Shown here: one piece after another, positions 7,733 to 16,640 of the stretch
Position numbering within the stretch: the stretch's first letter is position 1
How the letters are laid out: every line of letters begins with the position of its first letter
From: an uncultured Castellaniella sp.
Lineage (GTDB): Bacteria; Pseudomonadota; Gammaproteobacteria; Burkholderiales; Burkholderiaceae_B
DNA length: 64,000 bases
Reading direction: 5' to 3'
Assembly: GCF_937988725.1 (NCBI RefSeq)
Contig: NZ_CALKHS010000003.1
Location: forward strand, 62,001 to 126,000
The notes under the pieces: generated by a model
Database searches by the model: none
Told to the model about the DNA's origin: nothing
The model's input: the letters and a program-made list of their open reading frames with translations, nothing else
Position numbers and translations under genes: made by a program

Positions 7733-8368
7733 ATGCTATCTGAATACGGCGTTCTGGATGTCTGGACCTACCTGGCCGGCGTCATTTTCATCGTGCTGCT
7801 TCCGGGACCCAATTCCTTGTTCGTGCTGGCCGTCGGGGCGGGGCGCGGAGTGCGGGCGGGCTATCAGGCCGCCTGCGGGGTGTTCCTGGGGGACTCCATC
7901 CTCATGACCCTGACGGCCGCCGGCGCCGCGTCCGTCCTGCGGCTGCTGCCGGTGCTGTTCCTGGCCCTGAAGGCCGTGGGGGCCGTGTATCTCAGCTACC
8001 TGGGCATCCGCCTGCTGTGGTCGGCCTGGCGTCCGGGTCAGAGTTCGGCCAGGACTGTTTCCAGTTCCGCCGGCAATCCCTTCCACAAGGCCCTGCTGCT
8101 CAGTCTGCTCAATCCCAAGGCCATCCTGTTCCTGCTGTCGTTCTTCGTCCAGTTCGTGGACCCGGCCTATCCGCATCCGGCCCTGTCCTTCCTCATCCTG
8201 GCCGCCATCCTGCAGGTGTGCAGCGCGCTGTATCTGTCGTCGCTGATCTTCGGCGGCTCGCGCCTGGCAGCCGCCTTCCGTCGGCGCCAGGGGCTGGCGC
8301 GCACCGGCAGCGGCCTGGTGGGCGCGCTGTTCCTGTGGTTCGCCGGCCGCATGGCCTTCGAAGCCTGA
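7733..8368 (+). CDS. leuE: LysE/RhtB-family exporter, LeuE-like (leucine efflux)
   Basis: 211 aa with six predicted transmembrane helices. The N-terminus 'EYGVLDVWTYLAGVIFIVLLPGPNS' has the LysE/RhtB signature PGPN. It resembles E. coli LeuE (leucine and analogue exporter) in start sequence, length and the 'AACGVFLGD' segment. The transporter family is certain; leucine specificity rests on that similarity. It stands alone between unrelated genes. Confidence 0.8.
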   Translation: MLSEYGVLDVWTYLAGVIFIVLLPGPNSLFVLAVGAGRGVRAGYQAACGVFLGDSILMTLTAAGAASVLRLLPVLFLALKAVGAVYLSYLGIRLLWSAWRPGQSSARTVSSSAGNPFHKALLLSLLNPKAILFLLSFFVQFVDPAYPHPALSFLILAAILQVCSALYLSSLIFGGSRLAAAFRRRQGLARTGSGLVGALFLWFAGRMAFEA

Positions 8369-8439
8369 GTCAGGGCGCCGGCGGCCGTGCGACGGCCGCA
8401 TGACAGCTATCATCACTCTGCGCTAATATCCGACATTCA

Positions 8440-8560
8440 TCAAACGTGATGTCCCGGTGCCGGGAACCCGCACACGACCGTGTGGCGGGCCTGGCGGTTC
8501 GCGTCGCTCAGGTTCGTCCGGCTTGCCTAGGGGTTTTTCCCCTTTAGGCCGCTTTCCGCT
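8440..8560 (+). other. Structured leader upstream of the BMP-family ABC operon
   Basis: In the 251-nt gap before the ABC operon two hairpins stand out. One is 8467-8489 (CCCG-CACAC paired with GTGTG-g-CGGG). The other is 8525-8549, where GCCTAGGGG pairs with CCCC-tt-TAGGC around five T's. The latter is also a near-palindromic DNA site and could be an operator. It matches no riboswitch class I can recognise with confidence. Confidence 0.35.
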
Positions 8561-8619
8561 TCCTGAGTAGAATTTTTCGAATCCGGCTGTTTCACGAACG
8601 ATTCGAACAGGACGCCTGC

Positions 8620-10152
8620 ATGCCGCCGCGACTGGCCTTACGCCGCATCACCAAAACCTACCCCGCCGTCCGCGCCAACGACGCGGTGGACCTGACGGTC
8701 GAGCCTGGTGAGATCCATGCCGTGCTGGGTGAAAACGGGGCGGGCAAATCCACGCTGATGAAAATCATCTATGGCGTGGTCCGCCCCGACGAGGGCACCG
8801 TCGAATGGGACGGGCAGGCCGTGCAGATCGCCAATCCGGCGGCGGCGCGCGCCCTGGGCCTGGGCATGGTGTTCCAGCATTTTTCGCTGTTCGACACCCT
8901 GACGGTGGCGGAAAACATCGCCTTGGGCCTGCCGCCGGACACGCCCTTGCAGGCCCTGGCCGGCCGCATCGAGCAGACCGCCGGGCAATACGGGCTGGAT
9001 GTCCAGCCGCACCGGCATGTCCATACCCTGTCCGTGGGCGAACGCCAGCGCGTCGAGATCGTCCGCGCCCTGCTGGGCAAACCGCGCCTGCTGATCCTGG
9101 ACGAACCGACTTCGGTGCTGACCCCGCAGGCCGTGCAGCGGCTCTTCGAAGTGCTGCGCCAGCTGGCCGCCGAAGGCTGCAGCATCCTGTACATCAGCCA
9201 CAAGCTCGACGAGATCCGCAGCCTGTGCCATCGCTGCACCGTGATGCGCGCGGGGCGGGTGACGGGCGTCTGCGATCCGCGCCAGGAAACCGAGGCCAGC
9301 CTGTCGCGCCTGATGATCGGCGCCGATCTGCCGGTGCAGCAGCGCCAGGCGCGCGCGGCCGGGCCGGTGCTGATGCGCGTGCAGGGGCTGGACCTGCCGC
9401 GCGCGCATCCCTTCGCCACGCCGCTGTCGCAGGTCGCCTTCGATCTGCATGCCGGGGAGATCCTGGGGGTGGCGGGCGTGTCGGGCAACGGCCAGCAGGA
9501 ACTCATGGGCGTGCTCTCCGGCGAAGACCCGCGGGCGGCGTCCGATGCCATCGCGCTGGACGGAACGCCCATCGGCCGGCAGTCGGCGGCCTGGCGGCGG
9601 GCGCGAGGCCTGGCCTTCGTGCCCGAAGAGCGCCTGGGACGGGGCGCCGTGCCCGAACTCAGCCTGGCCCGCAATCTGCTGCTGTCCCACCAGGAAGCGC
9701 AAACCGTCCGCCACGGCTGGATCCGGTCCGGCGTCGTGCAGCGCATCACCGCCGACATCATCGACCGCTTCCACGTCAAGGCCGCCGGGCCGCAGGCCCT
9801 GGCCGGCAGCCTGTCGGGGGGCAATCTGCAGAAATTCATCGTCGGCCGGGAAGTCGTACGCCGGCCCCGGCTGCTGATCATCGCCCAGCCCACCTGGGGC
9901 GTGGACGTCGGCGCGGCGGCGCAGATCCGGGGCGAACTCCTGGCCCTGCGCGATGCGGGGTGCGCCATCCTGCTGATTTCCGAGGAGCTCGACGAATTGC
10001 TGGAACTCTCCGATCGCCTGGTCGTCATGGCCAAGGGCCGCCTGTCTCCATCGATCACGCGGGAACAGGCCAGCCGCGAACAGATCGGCCAGTGGATGAG
10101 CGGCCTGTGGCCGGGCGCGGCGCAAGCCGCGCAGGAGACCGCCCATGCTTGA
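8620..10152 (+). CDS. BMP-family (nucleoside-type) ABC importer, double ATPase subunit
   Basis: 510 aa with two nucleotide-binding domains, the architecture of NupA/YufO and sugar-type ATPases. NBD1 has Walker A 'GENGAGKST', signature 'LSVGERQR' and Walker B 'LLILDEPT'. NBD2 has a degenerate P-loop 'GVSGNGQQE', signature 'LSGGNLQKF' and 'AQPTWGVDVGA' in place of a normal Walker B, as usual in this subfamily. It couples ATP hydrolysis to uptake through the two permeases that follow; its 3' end overlaps the first permease by 8 nt. Confidence 0.92.
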   Translation: MPPRLALRRITKTYPAVRANDAVDLTVEPGEIHAVLGENGAGKSTLMKIIYGVVRPDEGTVEWDGQAVQIANPAAARALGLGMVFQHFSLFDTLTVAENIALGLPPDTPLQALAGRIEQTAGQYGLDVQPHRHVHTLSVGERQRVEIVRALLGKPRLLILDEPTSVLTPQAVQRLFEVLRQLAAEGCSILYISHKLDEIRSLCHRCTVMRAGRVTGVCDPRQETEASLSRLMIGADLPVQQRQARAAGPVLMRVQGLDLPRAHPFATPLSQVAFDLHAGEILGVAGVSGNGQQELMGVLSGEDPRAASDAIALDGTPIGRQSAAWRRARGLAFVPEERLGRGAVPELSLARNLLLSHQEAQTVRHGWIRSGVVQRITADIIDRFHVKAAGPQALAGSLSGGNLQKFIVGREVVRRPRLLIIAQPTWGVDVGAAAQIRGELLALRDAGCAILLISEELDELLELSDRLVVMAKGRLSPSITREQASREQIGQWMSGLWPGAAQAAQETAHA

Positions 10153-11209
10153 ACTGGTCCCGCGCGCCCAGCCTTCGCGCCGCATGGCCTGGGTGTCGCC
10201 GCTGCTGGCCCTGGCGCTGACCGCGCTGTGCGGCGTGTTCATGTTCCTGGCGGTCGGCAAATCGCCGCTTCAGGGGCTGGCGGTCTTTTTCATAGAACCT
10301 CTCAGCAGCCTGCGGGGCTGGTCGGAGATCGGCGTCAAGGTCGCGCCGCTGCTCCTGTGCTCGGTGGGGCTGGCCCTGTGCTTCCGGGCCAACATCTTCA
10401 ACATCGGCGCCGAAGGGCAACTGGTCCTGGGCGCGATCACGGCCGGCGCCTTCATCCTGCAGTTCGACGACGGCTCGGGCAGCGGGGGCGGTCCCCTGAT
10501 GATCACCCTGGCGCTTCTGGCCGGGGCCCTGGGCGGGGCTTTCTGGGCGGCGCTGGTGGCGTGGCTGCGCGACCGCTATCACGCCAACGAGATCCTGGTG
10601 TCCCTGATGCTGGTCTATGTGGCGCAACTGCTGCTCAGCTACCTGGTGCACGGTGTGATGCGCGATCCGGACGGCTTCGGCTTCCCGCAGTCCCGCCTGT
10701 TCGATCAGGGTTTCCTGCTGCCGGTCTGGCCGGGCACGCGGCTGCATCTGGGCATCGTCCTGGCGCTGCTGGCTGCCTTGTTCGCCTGGTTGCTGCTGTC
10801 GCGGCTGTTCGCGGGCTATCGCCTGACGGTCGGCGGCCTGGCGCCGCTGGCCGCCCGCTATGCGGGGTTCTCGTCCAGACGGGCCCTGTGGGGCTGCATG
10901 CTGGGATCGGGCGCCCTGGCCGGCGTGGCCGGCGCCTGCGAAATCATGGGGCCCATCGGCCAGGTGACGCCGTCCGTTTCGCCGGGCTACGGCTTCGCCG
11001 CCATCATCGTGGCCTTCGTCGGGCGCCTGCATCCGATCGGCGTCATCTTCGCCAGTTTCATCATGGCGCTGTTCTACATCGGCGGGGAATTGTCCCAGAC
11101 CCGTCTGGGCATGCCCAACGCCATCACAGGCATCTTCCAGGGAATCCTGCTGTTTTCCCTGCTGGCCTGCGATGTCCTGATCCATCAACGACTGCGCTGG
11201 AGACGCTGA
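10145..11209 (+). CDS. BMP-family ABC importer permease 1 (NupB/YufP-like)
   Basis: 354 aa, about nine to ten hydrophobic segments of the BPD_transp_2 type. 'CFRANIFNIGAEGQLVLGAI' is the family signature seen in guanosine/nucleoside importers. It overlaps the ATPase gene by 8 nt (start ATG inside its last codons) and is 2 nt from the second permease gene, so the genes form one operon. Confidence 0.92.
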   Translation: MLELVPRAQPSRRMAWVSPLLALALTALCGVFMFLAVGKSPLQGLAVFFIEPLSSLRGWSEIGVKVAPLLLCSVGLALCFRANIFNIGAEGQLVLGAITAGAFILQFDDGSGSGGGPLMITLALLAGALGGAFWAALVAWLRDRYHANEILVSLMLVYVAQLLLSYLVHGVMRDPDGFGFPQSRLFDQGFLLPVWPGTRLHLGIVLALLAALFAWLLLSRLFAGYRLTVGGLAPLAARYAGFSSRRALWGCMLGSGALAGVAGACEIMGPIGQVTPSVSPGYGFAAIIVAFVGRLHPIGVIFASFIMALFYIGGELSQTRLGMPNAITGIFQGILLFSLLACDVLIHQRLRWRR

Positions 11210-11211
11210 CC

Positions 11212-12129
11212 ATGGATGCTTTGGCGCCTCTCATCGCCGCCGCCATGAACGCCGGCACCCCCCTGATGCTGGCGGCCCTGGGGCTGCTGATCAATGAAAA
11301 ATCCGGGGTTATCAACCTGGGCTCCGAAGGCATGATGCTGGTGGCGGCGGCCCTGGGCTTCGCGCTCACGGTCCAGACCGGCAGCACGGCGGTCGGTTTC
11401 GCCGGGGGCGCCGTCGTGGGCGCCCTGATGGCCGGGCTCTTCGCCTGGCTGGTGGTCTGGCTGGGGGCCAATCAGATCGCCTGCGGGCTGGCCTTGTCCC
11501 TGTTCGGGGTGGGCCTGTCGGCCTCGATCGGCCTGCCTTACGTCGGCGCCACGATCCAGGCCTCGACCTGGTCGGTTCCCGTGCTGAGCGGCATCCCCTT
11601 CGTCGGGCCGGCTCTGTTCCAGCACCACCCGATGGTCTATGGGGCGCTGGGCCTGTCCGTGCTGCTCAGCCTGTTCCTGTACCGGACCCGCGCCGGGCTG
11701 GTGCTGCGGGCGGTGGGCGAATCCCCCGAGTCCGCCCATGCCCTGGGGTATCCGGTGCGCCGCATCCGCCTGGCGGCCCTGCTGTTCGGCGGCGCCTGCT
11801 GCGGTCTGGCGGGGGCGTTCATGTCTCTGGTCTATACGCCGATGTGGGTCGAGAACATGGTGGCCGGGCGCGGCTGGATCGCCCTGGCCCTGACGCCGTT
11901 CGCCACCTGGCGGCCGCTGCGCGTGCTGATCGGTGCCTACCTGTTCGGCGGCATCACGATCCTGACCTATCACATGCAGGCCCTGGGCGTGCCCATCGCC
12001 TCGCAGTTGCTGTCCATGCTGCCCTACCTGGCCACGATCCTGGTGCTGGTCCTCATCTCGCGCAATGTGGACTGGATCCGCATCAACATGCCCGCGTCCC
12101 TGGGGCGCGTGTTCAACCCCAACAGCTGA
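11212..12129 (+). CDS. BMP-family ABC importer permease 2 (NupC/YufQ-like)
   Basis: 305 aa, BPD_transp_2 family, with 'INEKSGVINLGSEGMMLV' as signature and about eight to nine transmembrane segments. The ATG at 11212 lies 2 nt after the first permease. It forms a heterodimeric channel with permease 1. Longer in-frame extensions upstream are the shadow of the preceding gene. Confidence 0.92.
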   Translation: MDALAPLIAAAMNAGTPLMLAALGLLINEKSGVINLGSEGMMLVAAALGFALTVQTGSTAVGFAGGAVVGALMAGLFAWLVVWLGANQIACGLALSLFGVGLSASIGLPYVGATIQASTWSVPVLSGIPFVGPALFQHHPMVYGALGLSVLLSLFLYRTRAGLVLRAVGESPESAHALGYPVRRIRLAALLFGGACCGLAGAFMSLVYTPMWVENMVAGRGWIALALTPFATWRPLRVLIGAYLFGGITILTYHMQALGVPIASQLLSMLPYLATILVLVLISRNVDWIRINMPASLGRVFNPNS

Positions 12130-12183
12130 CGGCGCCCGCTGTCCGACCCGACCCACACCTTGACCCGACGGAGATCTCCCACC

Positions 12184-13269
12184 ATGAAAACTCGTGTGAT
12201 ACGCCAAACCCTGGGGGCCGTGACGGCCGCCGCCTGCCTGTGGGCCGCCGGCCCCGCCGCGGCCCAGGAACCCCTGAAGATCGGCTTCGTGTACGTCAGC
12301 CCCGTGGGCGAGGCGGGCTGGTCCTGGCAGCAGGATCTGGGCCGCAAATACATGGAGAAGCAGCTGGGCGACAAGATCAAGACCCAGTACGTCGAAGACG
12401 TGCCGGAAGGCGCCGATGCCGAACGCGTCATCCGCGACCTGGCCCAGCAAGGCAACAAGCTGATCTTCACCACGTCCTTCGGCTTCATGAATCCGACCAT
12501 CAAGGTCGCCAAGCAGTTTCCCGACGTGAAGTTCGTGCATTCGACCGGCTACAAGACCGCCCCCAACGTCGCCACGACCAATGCGCGCTTCTACCAGGCC
12601 CGCTACGTGGCCGGCGTGCTGGCGGGCCACAAGACCCAGACCGGCGTGGTCGGCTATGTCGGCGCCTATCCGATTCCCGAAGTGCTGCAGGGCATCAACG
12701 CCTTCACGCGCGGCCTGCGCAGCGTCAAGCCGGACGCGACGGTGCGGGTCATCATGGTCAACAGCTGGTTCGATCCGGGCAAGGAGCGCGACGCCGCCCT
12801 GGCGCTGCTGGACCAGGGCGCCGACATCGTCACGCACCACACCGATTCCACCGCCACCGTGCAGGCCGCCGAGGAACGCGGCAAGTGGGCCATCGCCTAC
12901 CACTCCGACATGCTGAAGTTCGGGCCGCATGCGCAGCTGGGCGCCGTCACCCACCACTGGGGGCCGTACTTCACCCGCGAGGCCCAGGCCATGCTGGACG
13001 GCACCTGGAAATCCGATCAGGTCTGGGGCGGCTTCAAGGAACACATGGTGGCTATCGAAGGCTTCGGTCCCGCGGTCGATGACGCCCTGAAGGCGGAGGT
13101 CAAATCCAAGGAAGACGCCATCGCCAACGGCACGCTGAACGTCTTCGCCGCGCCCATCAAGACCAATGAAGGCAAGGTCGTGCTGGCTGAAGGCGCCCTG
13201 GACGACAAGGGCCTGAACGCCATGGACTACTACGTCGAAGGCGTGGTGGGCAAACTGCAAAAGAATTGA
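12184..13269 (+). CDS. BMP-family ABC importer substrate-binding protein
   Basis: 361 aa. The signal peptide ends at 'GPAAAQ'. The mature domain opens with 'LKIGFVYVSPVGEAGWSWQQD', the pattern of BMP/PnrA/Med-type binding proteins, and carries 'HHTDSTATVQAAEE'. It has no lipobox Cys, so it is periplasmic. It captures the substrate, probably a purine nucleoside or base, for the transporter encoded just upstream; the ligand is inferred from the family. The ATG at 12184 is chosen because the signal peptide begins there. Confidence 0.92.
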   Translation: MKTRVIRQTLGAVTAAACLWAAGPAAAQEPLKIGFVYVSPVGEAGWSWQQDLGRKYMEKQLGDKIKTQYVEDVPEGADAERVIRDLAQQGNKLIFTTSFGFMNPTIKVAKQFPDVKFVHSTGYKTAPNVATTNARFYQARYVAGVLAGHKTQTGVVGYVGAYPIPEVLQGINAFTRGLRSVKPDATVRVIMVNSWFDPGKERDAALALLDQGADIVTHHTDSTATVQAAEERGKWAIAYHSDMLKFGPHAQLGAVTHHWGPYFTREAQAMLDGTWKSDQVWGGFKEHMVAIEGFGPAVDDALKAEVKSKEDAIANGTLNVFAAPIKTNEGKVVLAEGALDDKGLNAMDYYVEGVVGKLQKN

Positions 13270-13271
13270 AG

Positions 13272-13348
13272 CCCCCCACGCTGCGCAGCCTGCGGCCGCT
13301 TGCTGCCCCCCCAAGGGGGGCGCTTCCGCCTTGGGGCGGCCCGGCGGC
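13272..13348 (+). repeat. Dispersed repeat, copy 1
   Basis: A stretch of about 75 nt beginning CCCCCCACGCTGCGCAG, passing through GCTTGCTGCCCCCCAAGG and ending CCTTGGGGCGGCCC. A second copy lies at 24104-24180 in inverted orientation. The inner CCCCAAGG and CCTTGGGG arms make a stem. This copy sits right behind the ABC operon and may help end its transcripts. Confidence 0.75.
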
Positions 13349-13359
13349 GAAAGGCCTTC

Positions 13360-13818
13360 TTAACCGGCTTTTTTGGGCACCGACCAGGTGCTCATGACCT
13401 GGGCGACGGGTTCCCCGCCGCCTTCGGGCAGCAGCAGGACTTCACCGGCCGTCATGCGGCCGGTTTTCAATATTCGCGCCTGGGCGATGATGCCGCCGGC
13501 CGGCGCGCCGCGCAGGAAATGGATGGTCAGGCTGGCCGTGACGGCTTCCGGCACGCCGGTGGCGCTGACCACGGCCGCGTACAGGGCCAGGTCCGCCAGT
13601 CCCATCAGCATCGGCCCCGCCACGATGCCCCCCAGGCGCTGGTTGGCCGGGTTCGGGGGTAGGCGCAGGGTGGCCTGCCCGTGGCGGATGTCCTGGACTT
13701 CGATTCCCAGCACGGCGGCAAAGGGATGCAGCCGCGCCAGCAGGTCCCGGAAGCCGTCGGGGGTGATGTGCGCGGCGGGCGCAGCGGCTGTGTCCGCTGG
13801 TTCGGCAAGATTGGACAT
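13360..13818 (-). CDS. PaaI-like hotdog-fold thioesterase
   Basis: 152 aa from ATG at 13818. 'NQRLGGIVAGPMLMGLADLALYAAV' matches the active-site helix region of PaaI/YdiI-type acyl-CoA thioesterases, followed by 'TASLTIHFLRGA'. The acyl substrate is unknown. The frame stays open far upstream but without domain support, and the PCuAC promoter lies there. Divergent from the copper chaperone gene at 13922. Confidence 0.8.
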   Translation of the reverse strand: MSNLAEPADTAAAPAAHITPDGFRDLLARLHPFAAVLGIEVQDIRHGQATLRLPPNPANQRLGGIVAGPMLMGLADLALYAAVVSATGVPEAVTASLTIHFLRGAPAGGIIAQARILKTGRMTAGEVLLLPEGGGEPVAQVMSTWSVPKKAG

Positions 13819-13921
13819 GGCGCAAAAGAAAGCGGAAAAGCCCATAGTACACTGGCCTGAGCCGGTGTCGCGCAGAGCCATGGGGGCAGACTGCGCCCCG
13901 TTTGAAATGTGGTGGAAAAAA

Positions 13922-14452
13922 ATGAATCGGATAAGAATGATGGCGGGCGGCGTGTCGGCCTGCATGGTGCTGGCGACGTCCGCGTGGGCCGCTGGCCACG
14001 GCGCGATGGCGCAGATGCCGGCCGCCGATGCGCCCGTGTCGACGGCCGTCACGGCGTCGGACTGCTGGATCCGCCAGCTGCCGGCCCCGGCGCCCTCGGG
14101 CGGCTTTCTCGTCCTGCACAATGCCGGGACGCAAGCCGTGAACCTGGTGGGCGCTCGCTCGTCCGACTATGGCCAGGTCATGATCCATCAGACGAAGGAA
14201 GAAAACGGCGTCAGCAAGATGTCCATGGTGCATCAGGTCGCCCTGCCGGCCGGCGGACAGCTGGCGCTCAAGCCCGGCAGCTATCACCTGATGCTGGAAC
14301 AGGCCCGCAGCGGCCTGAAGGTCGGCGATCAGGCGCAGGTCGACTTCGCCCTGGACAATGGCCAGCGCGTCACGGCGCAGTGCGAGGTCAGGCCCGCCAA
14401 CGCCATGCCCGGCATGGCCGGCCACGGCATGAAGCATGGCATGAAGCATTGA
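13922..14452 (+). CDS. PCuAC-type periplasmic copper chaperone
   Basis: 176 aa. The signal peptide ends near 'SAWA'. The domain carries the PCuAC metal site pattern: 'MIHQTKEE', 'KMSMV' and 'SYHLML'. Proteins of this type hand Cu(I) to the CuA site of cytochrome oxidase. The C-terminal tail is rich in Met, Gly and His ('MPGMAGHGMKHGMKH'), a likely extra copper-binding segment. ATG at 13922 follows a GGTGG-like RBS. No cytochrome oxidase gene is nearby. Confidence 0.88.
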   Translation: MNRIRMMAGGVSACMVLATSAWAAGHGAMAQMPAADAPVSTAVTASDCWIRQLPAPAPSGGFLVLHNAGTQAVNLVGARSSDYGQVMIHQTKEENGVSKMSMVHQVALPAGGQLALKPGSYHLMLEQARSGLKVGDQAQVDFALDNGQRVTAQCEVRPANAMPGMAGHGMKHGMKH

Positions 14453-14491
14453 TGCCCTTGCCGGGGTCGTCCATCGGTCCGACTCCGGTCA

Positions 14492-15337
14492 TCAGCGCGC
14501 GGCGGCGGAGACGGTCGTCGCGCGAACCGAATCCACGAATTCCAGAACGGACCGGTTGAAGGCCCTGGGGTTGGCCAGGTTCATGCCGTGCGCCGCCAGG
14601 GCGATGCGCGCCCGGCGGGCGTGGGGATGCAGCTGTTGCAGCCGGTCCTGGCGGACACCGTATTTGGCGGGGCTGTTGGCTCCGCCCAGCAGCAGCAACG
14701 GGCCGTTCAGGGCGGCGGCGTCCAGCAGCCGCACGGGGGTGTTGGCCTCCAGGATCTGCGACAGCAGCGTCATGGCGTTGTCGCGGGTCATGTCCTTGAA
14801 CCAGCCGACCATCTTGCGCCAGGTATCGGCGCCGTTGACGGTATCGATGAAGCCCTCCAGGGCGCCGTCGACGTCGCCGGCCCGCAGTTGTTCGACCGCG
14901 TGCGCGTAGAAGGGCGTGGTTTCCGGCTCGTCGTCGAACCGGAAGCCCGGATCGGCCAGGGTCAGGGACCGGCACAGGGCGGGAGCCTGGACGGCCAGGG
15001 CCAGCGCCACCTGGGCGCCGCGCGAATGCCCGACCACATGCACGCCCCGTCCGAGATCCAGCGACCGGATCAGGCGGGCCAGATCGCGCGCATGGGCGTC
15101 GACCCGATAGGCGGCCTGCGGATGCGGCTGCGGGTCGGGCCAGCAGCCGCGCAGGCTGGGCGCCAGGACGCGGTGGCGTTCCGCCAGAGCGGGGACCTGC
15201 CAGCGCCAGTAGCGATAGTCGCAGAGCGAGCCATGGATCAGCAGGATGGCGTCGCCGCCGTCTCCGGCCTGGGTGTAGTGCAGCTCGCCGTCGTCCAGCG
15301 GCAGGATGTGGTGCGGCAGGTCGGGGGCGGCCGGCAT
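14492..15337 (-). CDS. Alpha/beta hydrolase
   Basis: 281 aa, single alpha/beta-hydrolase fold. 'LIHGSLCDYRYW' supplies the oxyanion-hole HG, 'VVGHSRGAQ' the nucleophile elbow, and 'AAHGMNLANP' near the C-terminus the catalytic His. There is no signal peptide. Its ATG overlaps the cpoB stop codon (TAATG), so it is translationally coupled to the Tol-Pal operon. The substrate cannot be told from sequence. Confidence 0.88.
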   Translation of the reverse strand: MPAAPDLPHHILPLDDGELHYTQAGDGGDAILLIHGSLCDYRYWRWQVPALAERHRVLAPSLRGCWPDPQPHPQAAYRVDAHARDLARLIRSLDLGRGVHVVGHSRGAQVALALAVQAPALCRSLTLADPGFRFDDEPETTPFYAHAVEQLRAGDVDGALEGFIDTVNGADTWRKMVGWFKDMTRDNAMTLLSQILEANTPVRLLDAAALNGPLLLLGGANSPAKYGVRQDRLQQLHPHARRARIALAAHGMNLANPRAFNRSVLEFVDSVRATTVSAAAR

Positions 15338-16023
15338 TACAGCAGTTTCAGGCGGCTCTTGGCGGTTTCGGCGGCGGAGCTCTTGGGGTAGTCCTTGATG
15401 ATGCGCTGCAGGCTGGCCTTGGCGCCCTTCATGTCGTTCAGTTCGATCTGGTCGGCGGCCACCACCAGCAGGGCGTCCGGGGCGCGGGCGTCATCCGGAT
15501 GCGACTTGACCAGCGACTGCATGGTCTGGATGGAATTCTTGAAGTCCTTGGAGGCGTACTGGCTGCTGCCCAGGTAGAACTGGGCGTCGGTGGCCTGCTC
15601 GCTGTCGGGATAGGACTGGACGAAGGTCGCGAAACTGCTCGCCGCTTCCTTGTAGCGGCCGTTGCGGTACTGATCGGCTGCGGCCTCGTAGGCGGCTTGC
15701 TGTTGCGGGTCGCCGCTTTGCGGGGTCTGTTGCTGGGGCGCATTGCCTTGCCCCGGGGCGGCGGCATTGCGGTTCAGCTGGTTCAGTTCTTCCATGCGCC
15801 CGCGCAGGGTGGCGATTTCCTGGTGCAGCATGTCCATCTGGTCGGCCAGTTGCAGTCGGGCCTGCTGGTTCTGGTCTTTCATCTGCTGGATCTGCGTGCG
15901 CAGTTCCAGGATGGCGCGGCGGGCCTCGTCGTCGGTAAAGGCATGGGCGGCCGGGGCGGTGAGCGCCAGGGCCAGCAGCGCCGCCGCGGGCAGGGCGTTC
16001 AGGCGGTGAGTCGGTGCATGCAT
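15337..16023 (-). CDS. cpoB: Cell division coordinator CpoB (YbgF, Tol-Pal system)
   Basis: 228 aa. A signal peptide ends at 'PAAHA', then a periplasmic coiled coil (about residues 30-75, trimerising in E. coli). A Gln/Pro linker leads into a TPR domain ('YEAAADQYRNGRYKEAASSFATF...'). CpoB links outer-membrane constriction by Tol-Pal with peptidoglycan synthesis at division. Its position after pal is conserved across proteobacteria. A terminator-like hairpin separates it from pal. Confidence 0.93.
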   Translation of the reverse strand: MHAPTHRLNALPAAALLALALTAPAAHAFTDDEARRAILELRTQIQQMKDQNQQARLQLADQMDMLHQEIATLRGRMEELNQLNRNAAAPGQGNAPQQQTPQSGDPQQQAAYEAAADQYRNGRYKEAASSFATFVQSYPDSEQATDAQFYLGSSQYASKDFKNSIQTMQSLVKSHPDDARAPDALLVVAADQIELNDMKGAKASLQRIIKDYPKSSAAETAKSRLKLL

Positions 16024-16059
16024 GAGTCGGTTCCTTCCATCCAGAGTGTCAGCACAAAT

Positions 16060-16090
16060 GAAAACGCCGTAGCGTCAGCCGCTACGGCGC
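16060..16090 (-). terminator. Rho-independent terminator between pal and cpoB
   Basis: CGCCGTAGCG (16065-16074) and CGCTACGGCG (16080-16089) form a perfect 10-bp stem with a 5-nt loop. On the minus strand it is followed by TTTTCATTT. It would end most pal transcripts and leave cpoB on read-through or on its own promoter. Confidence 0.85.
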
Positions 16091-16109
16091 TGTCATGGCC
16101 AGACGGCGA

Positions 16110-16604
16110 TCAACGTTGGTAGTTGATGTCGGCGCGGCGGTTCTCAGCGTAGTCGGCTTCGGTATTGCCTTGAGCCTTGGGACGCTCTTTGCCGTAGCTG
16201 ATGGCTTCGATCTGGTTGGCGTTGACACCCAGCAGCTTCATCATGCGCGCCACGGCATCCGAACGACGCTGGCCCAGTGCCAGATTATATTCGGAGCTGC
16301 CGCGTGCGTCGGTGTTGCCTTCGACGCGGACTTTTTGCGCCTGATGGCTCGTCAGGTAGTTGGCGTGCATTTCGACGACGCTGCGATACTGTTCGGGAAC
16401 AGTGTAGCTGTCGAAGTCGAAATAGACCGAGCGTTGCTGCGCGAGCGGGCTTTGCGGATTGAACGGATCCATGACTTGCCCGGCGGACGCCGAATCCGAG
16501 CCGGCGCCGTTAGCGCCGTTTTGATCCAGCGGCACGGAGCTGCAAGCGGCCAGAGAGGCGGCAAAAGCGGCTATGGTCAGGGTCCTGGTGATGCGCGAGC
16601 TCAT
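16110..16604 (-). CDS. pal: Peptidoglycan-associated lipoprotein
   Basis: 164 aa. Lipobox 'LAAC' with Cys21 gives outer-membrane anchoring. An OmpA-C domain from about residue 60 has 'YFDFDSYTV' and the peptidoglycan-binding 'NTDARGSSEYNLALGQRRSDAV'. It binds TolB and the cell wall, tying the outer membrane to peptidoglycan. It lies 36 nt downstream of tolB on the same strand. Confidence 0.97.
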   Translation of the reverse strand: MSSRITRTLTIAAFAASLAACSSVPLDQNGANGAGSDSASAGQVMDPFNPQSPLAQQRSVYFDFDSYTVPEQYRSVVEMHANYLTSHQAQKVRVEGNTDARGSSEYNLALGQRRSDAVARMMKLLGVNANQIEAISYGKERPKAQGNTEADYAENRRADINYQR

Positions 16605-16640
16605 TTAATGTCCTTTAAGAGAAAGAGTCACACGGAAAAA

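Noticed and set aside
11185..13314. A 709-codon minus-strand frame opposite the second permease and BMP binding protein
   Set aside because: Both strands are open because of GC-rich third positions; only the plus strand encodes known families.
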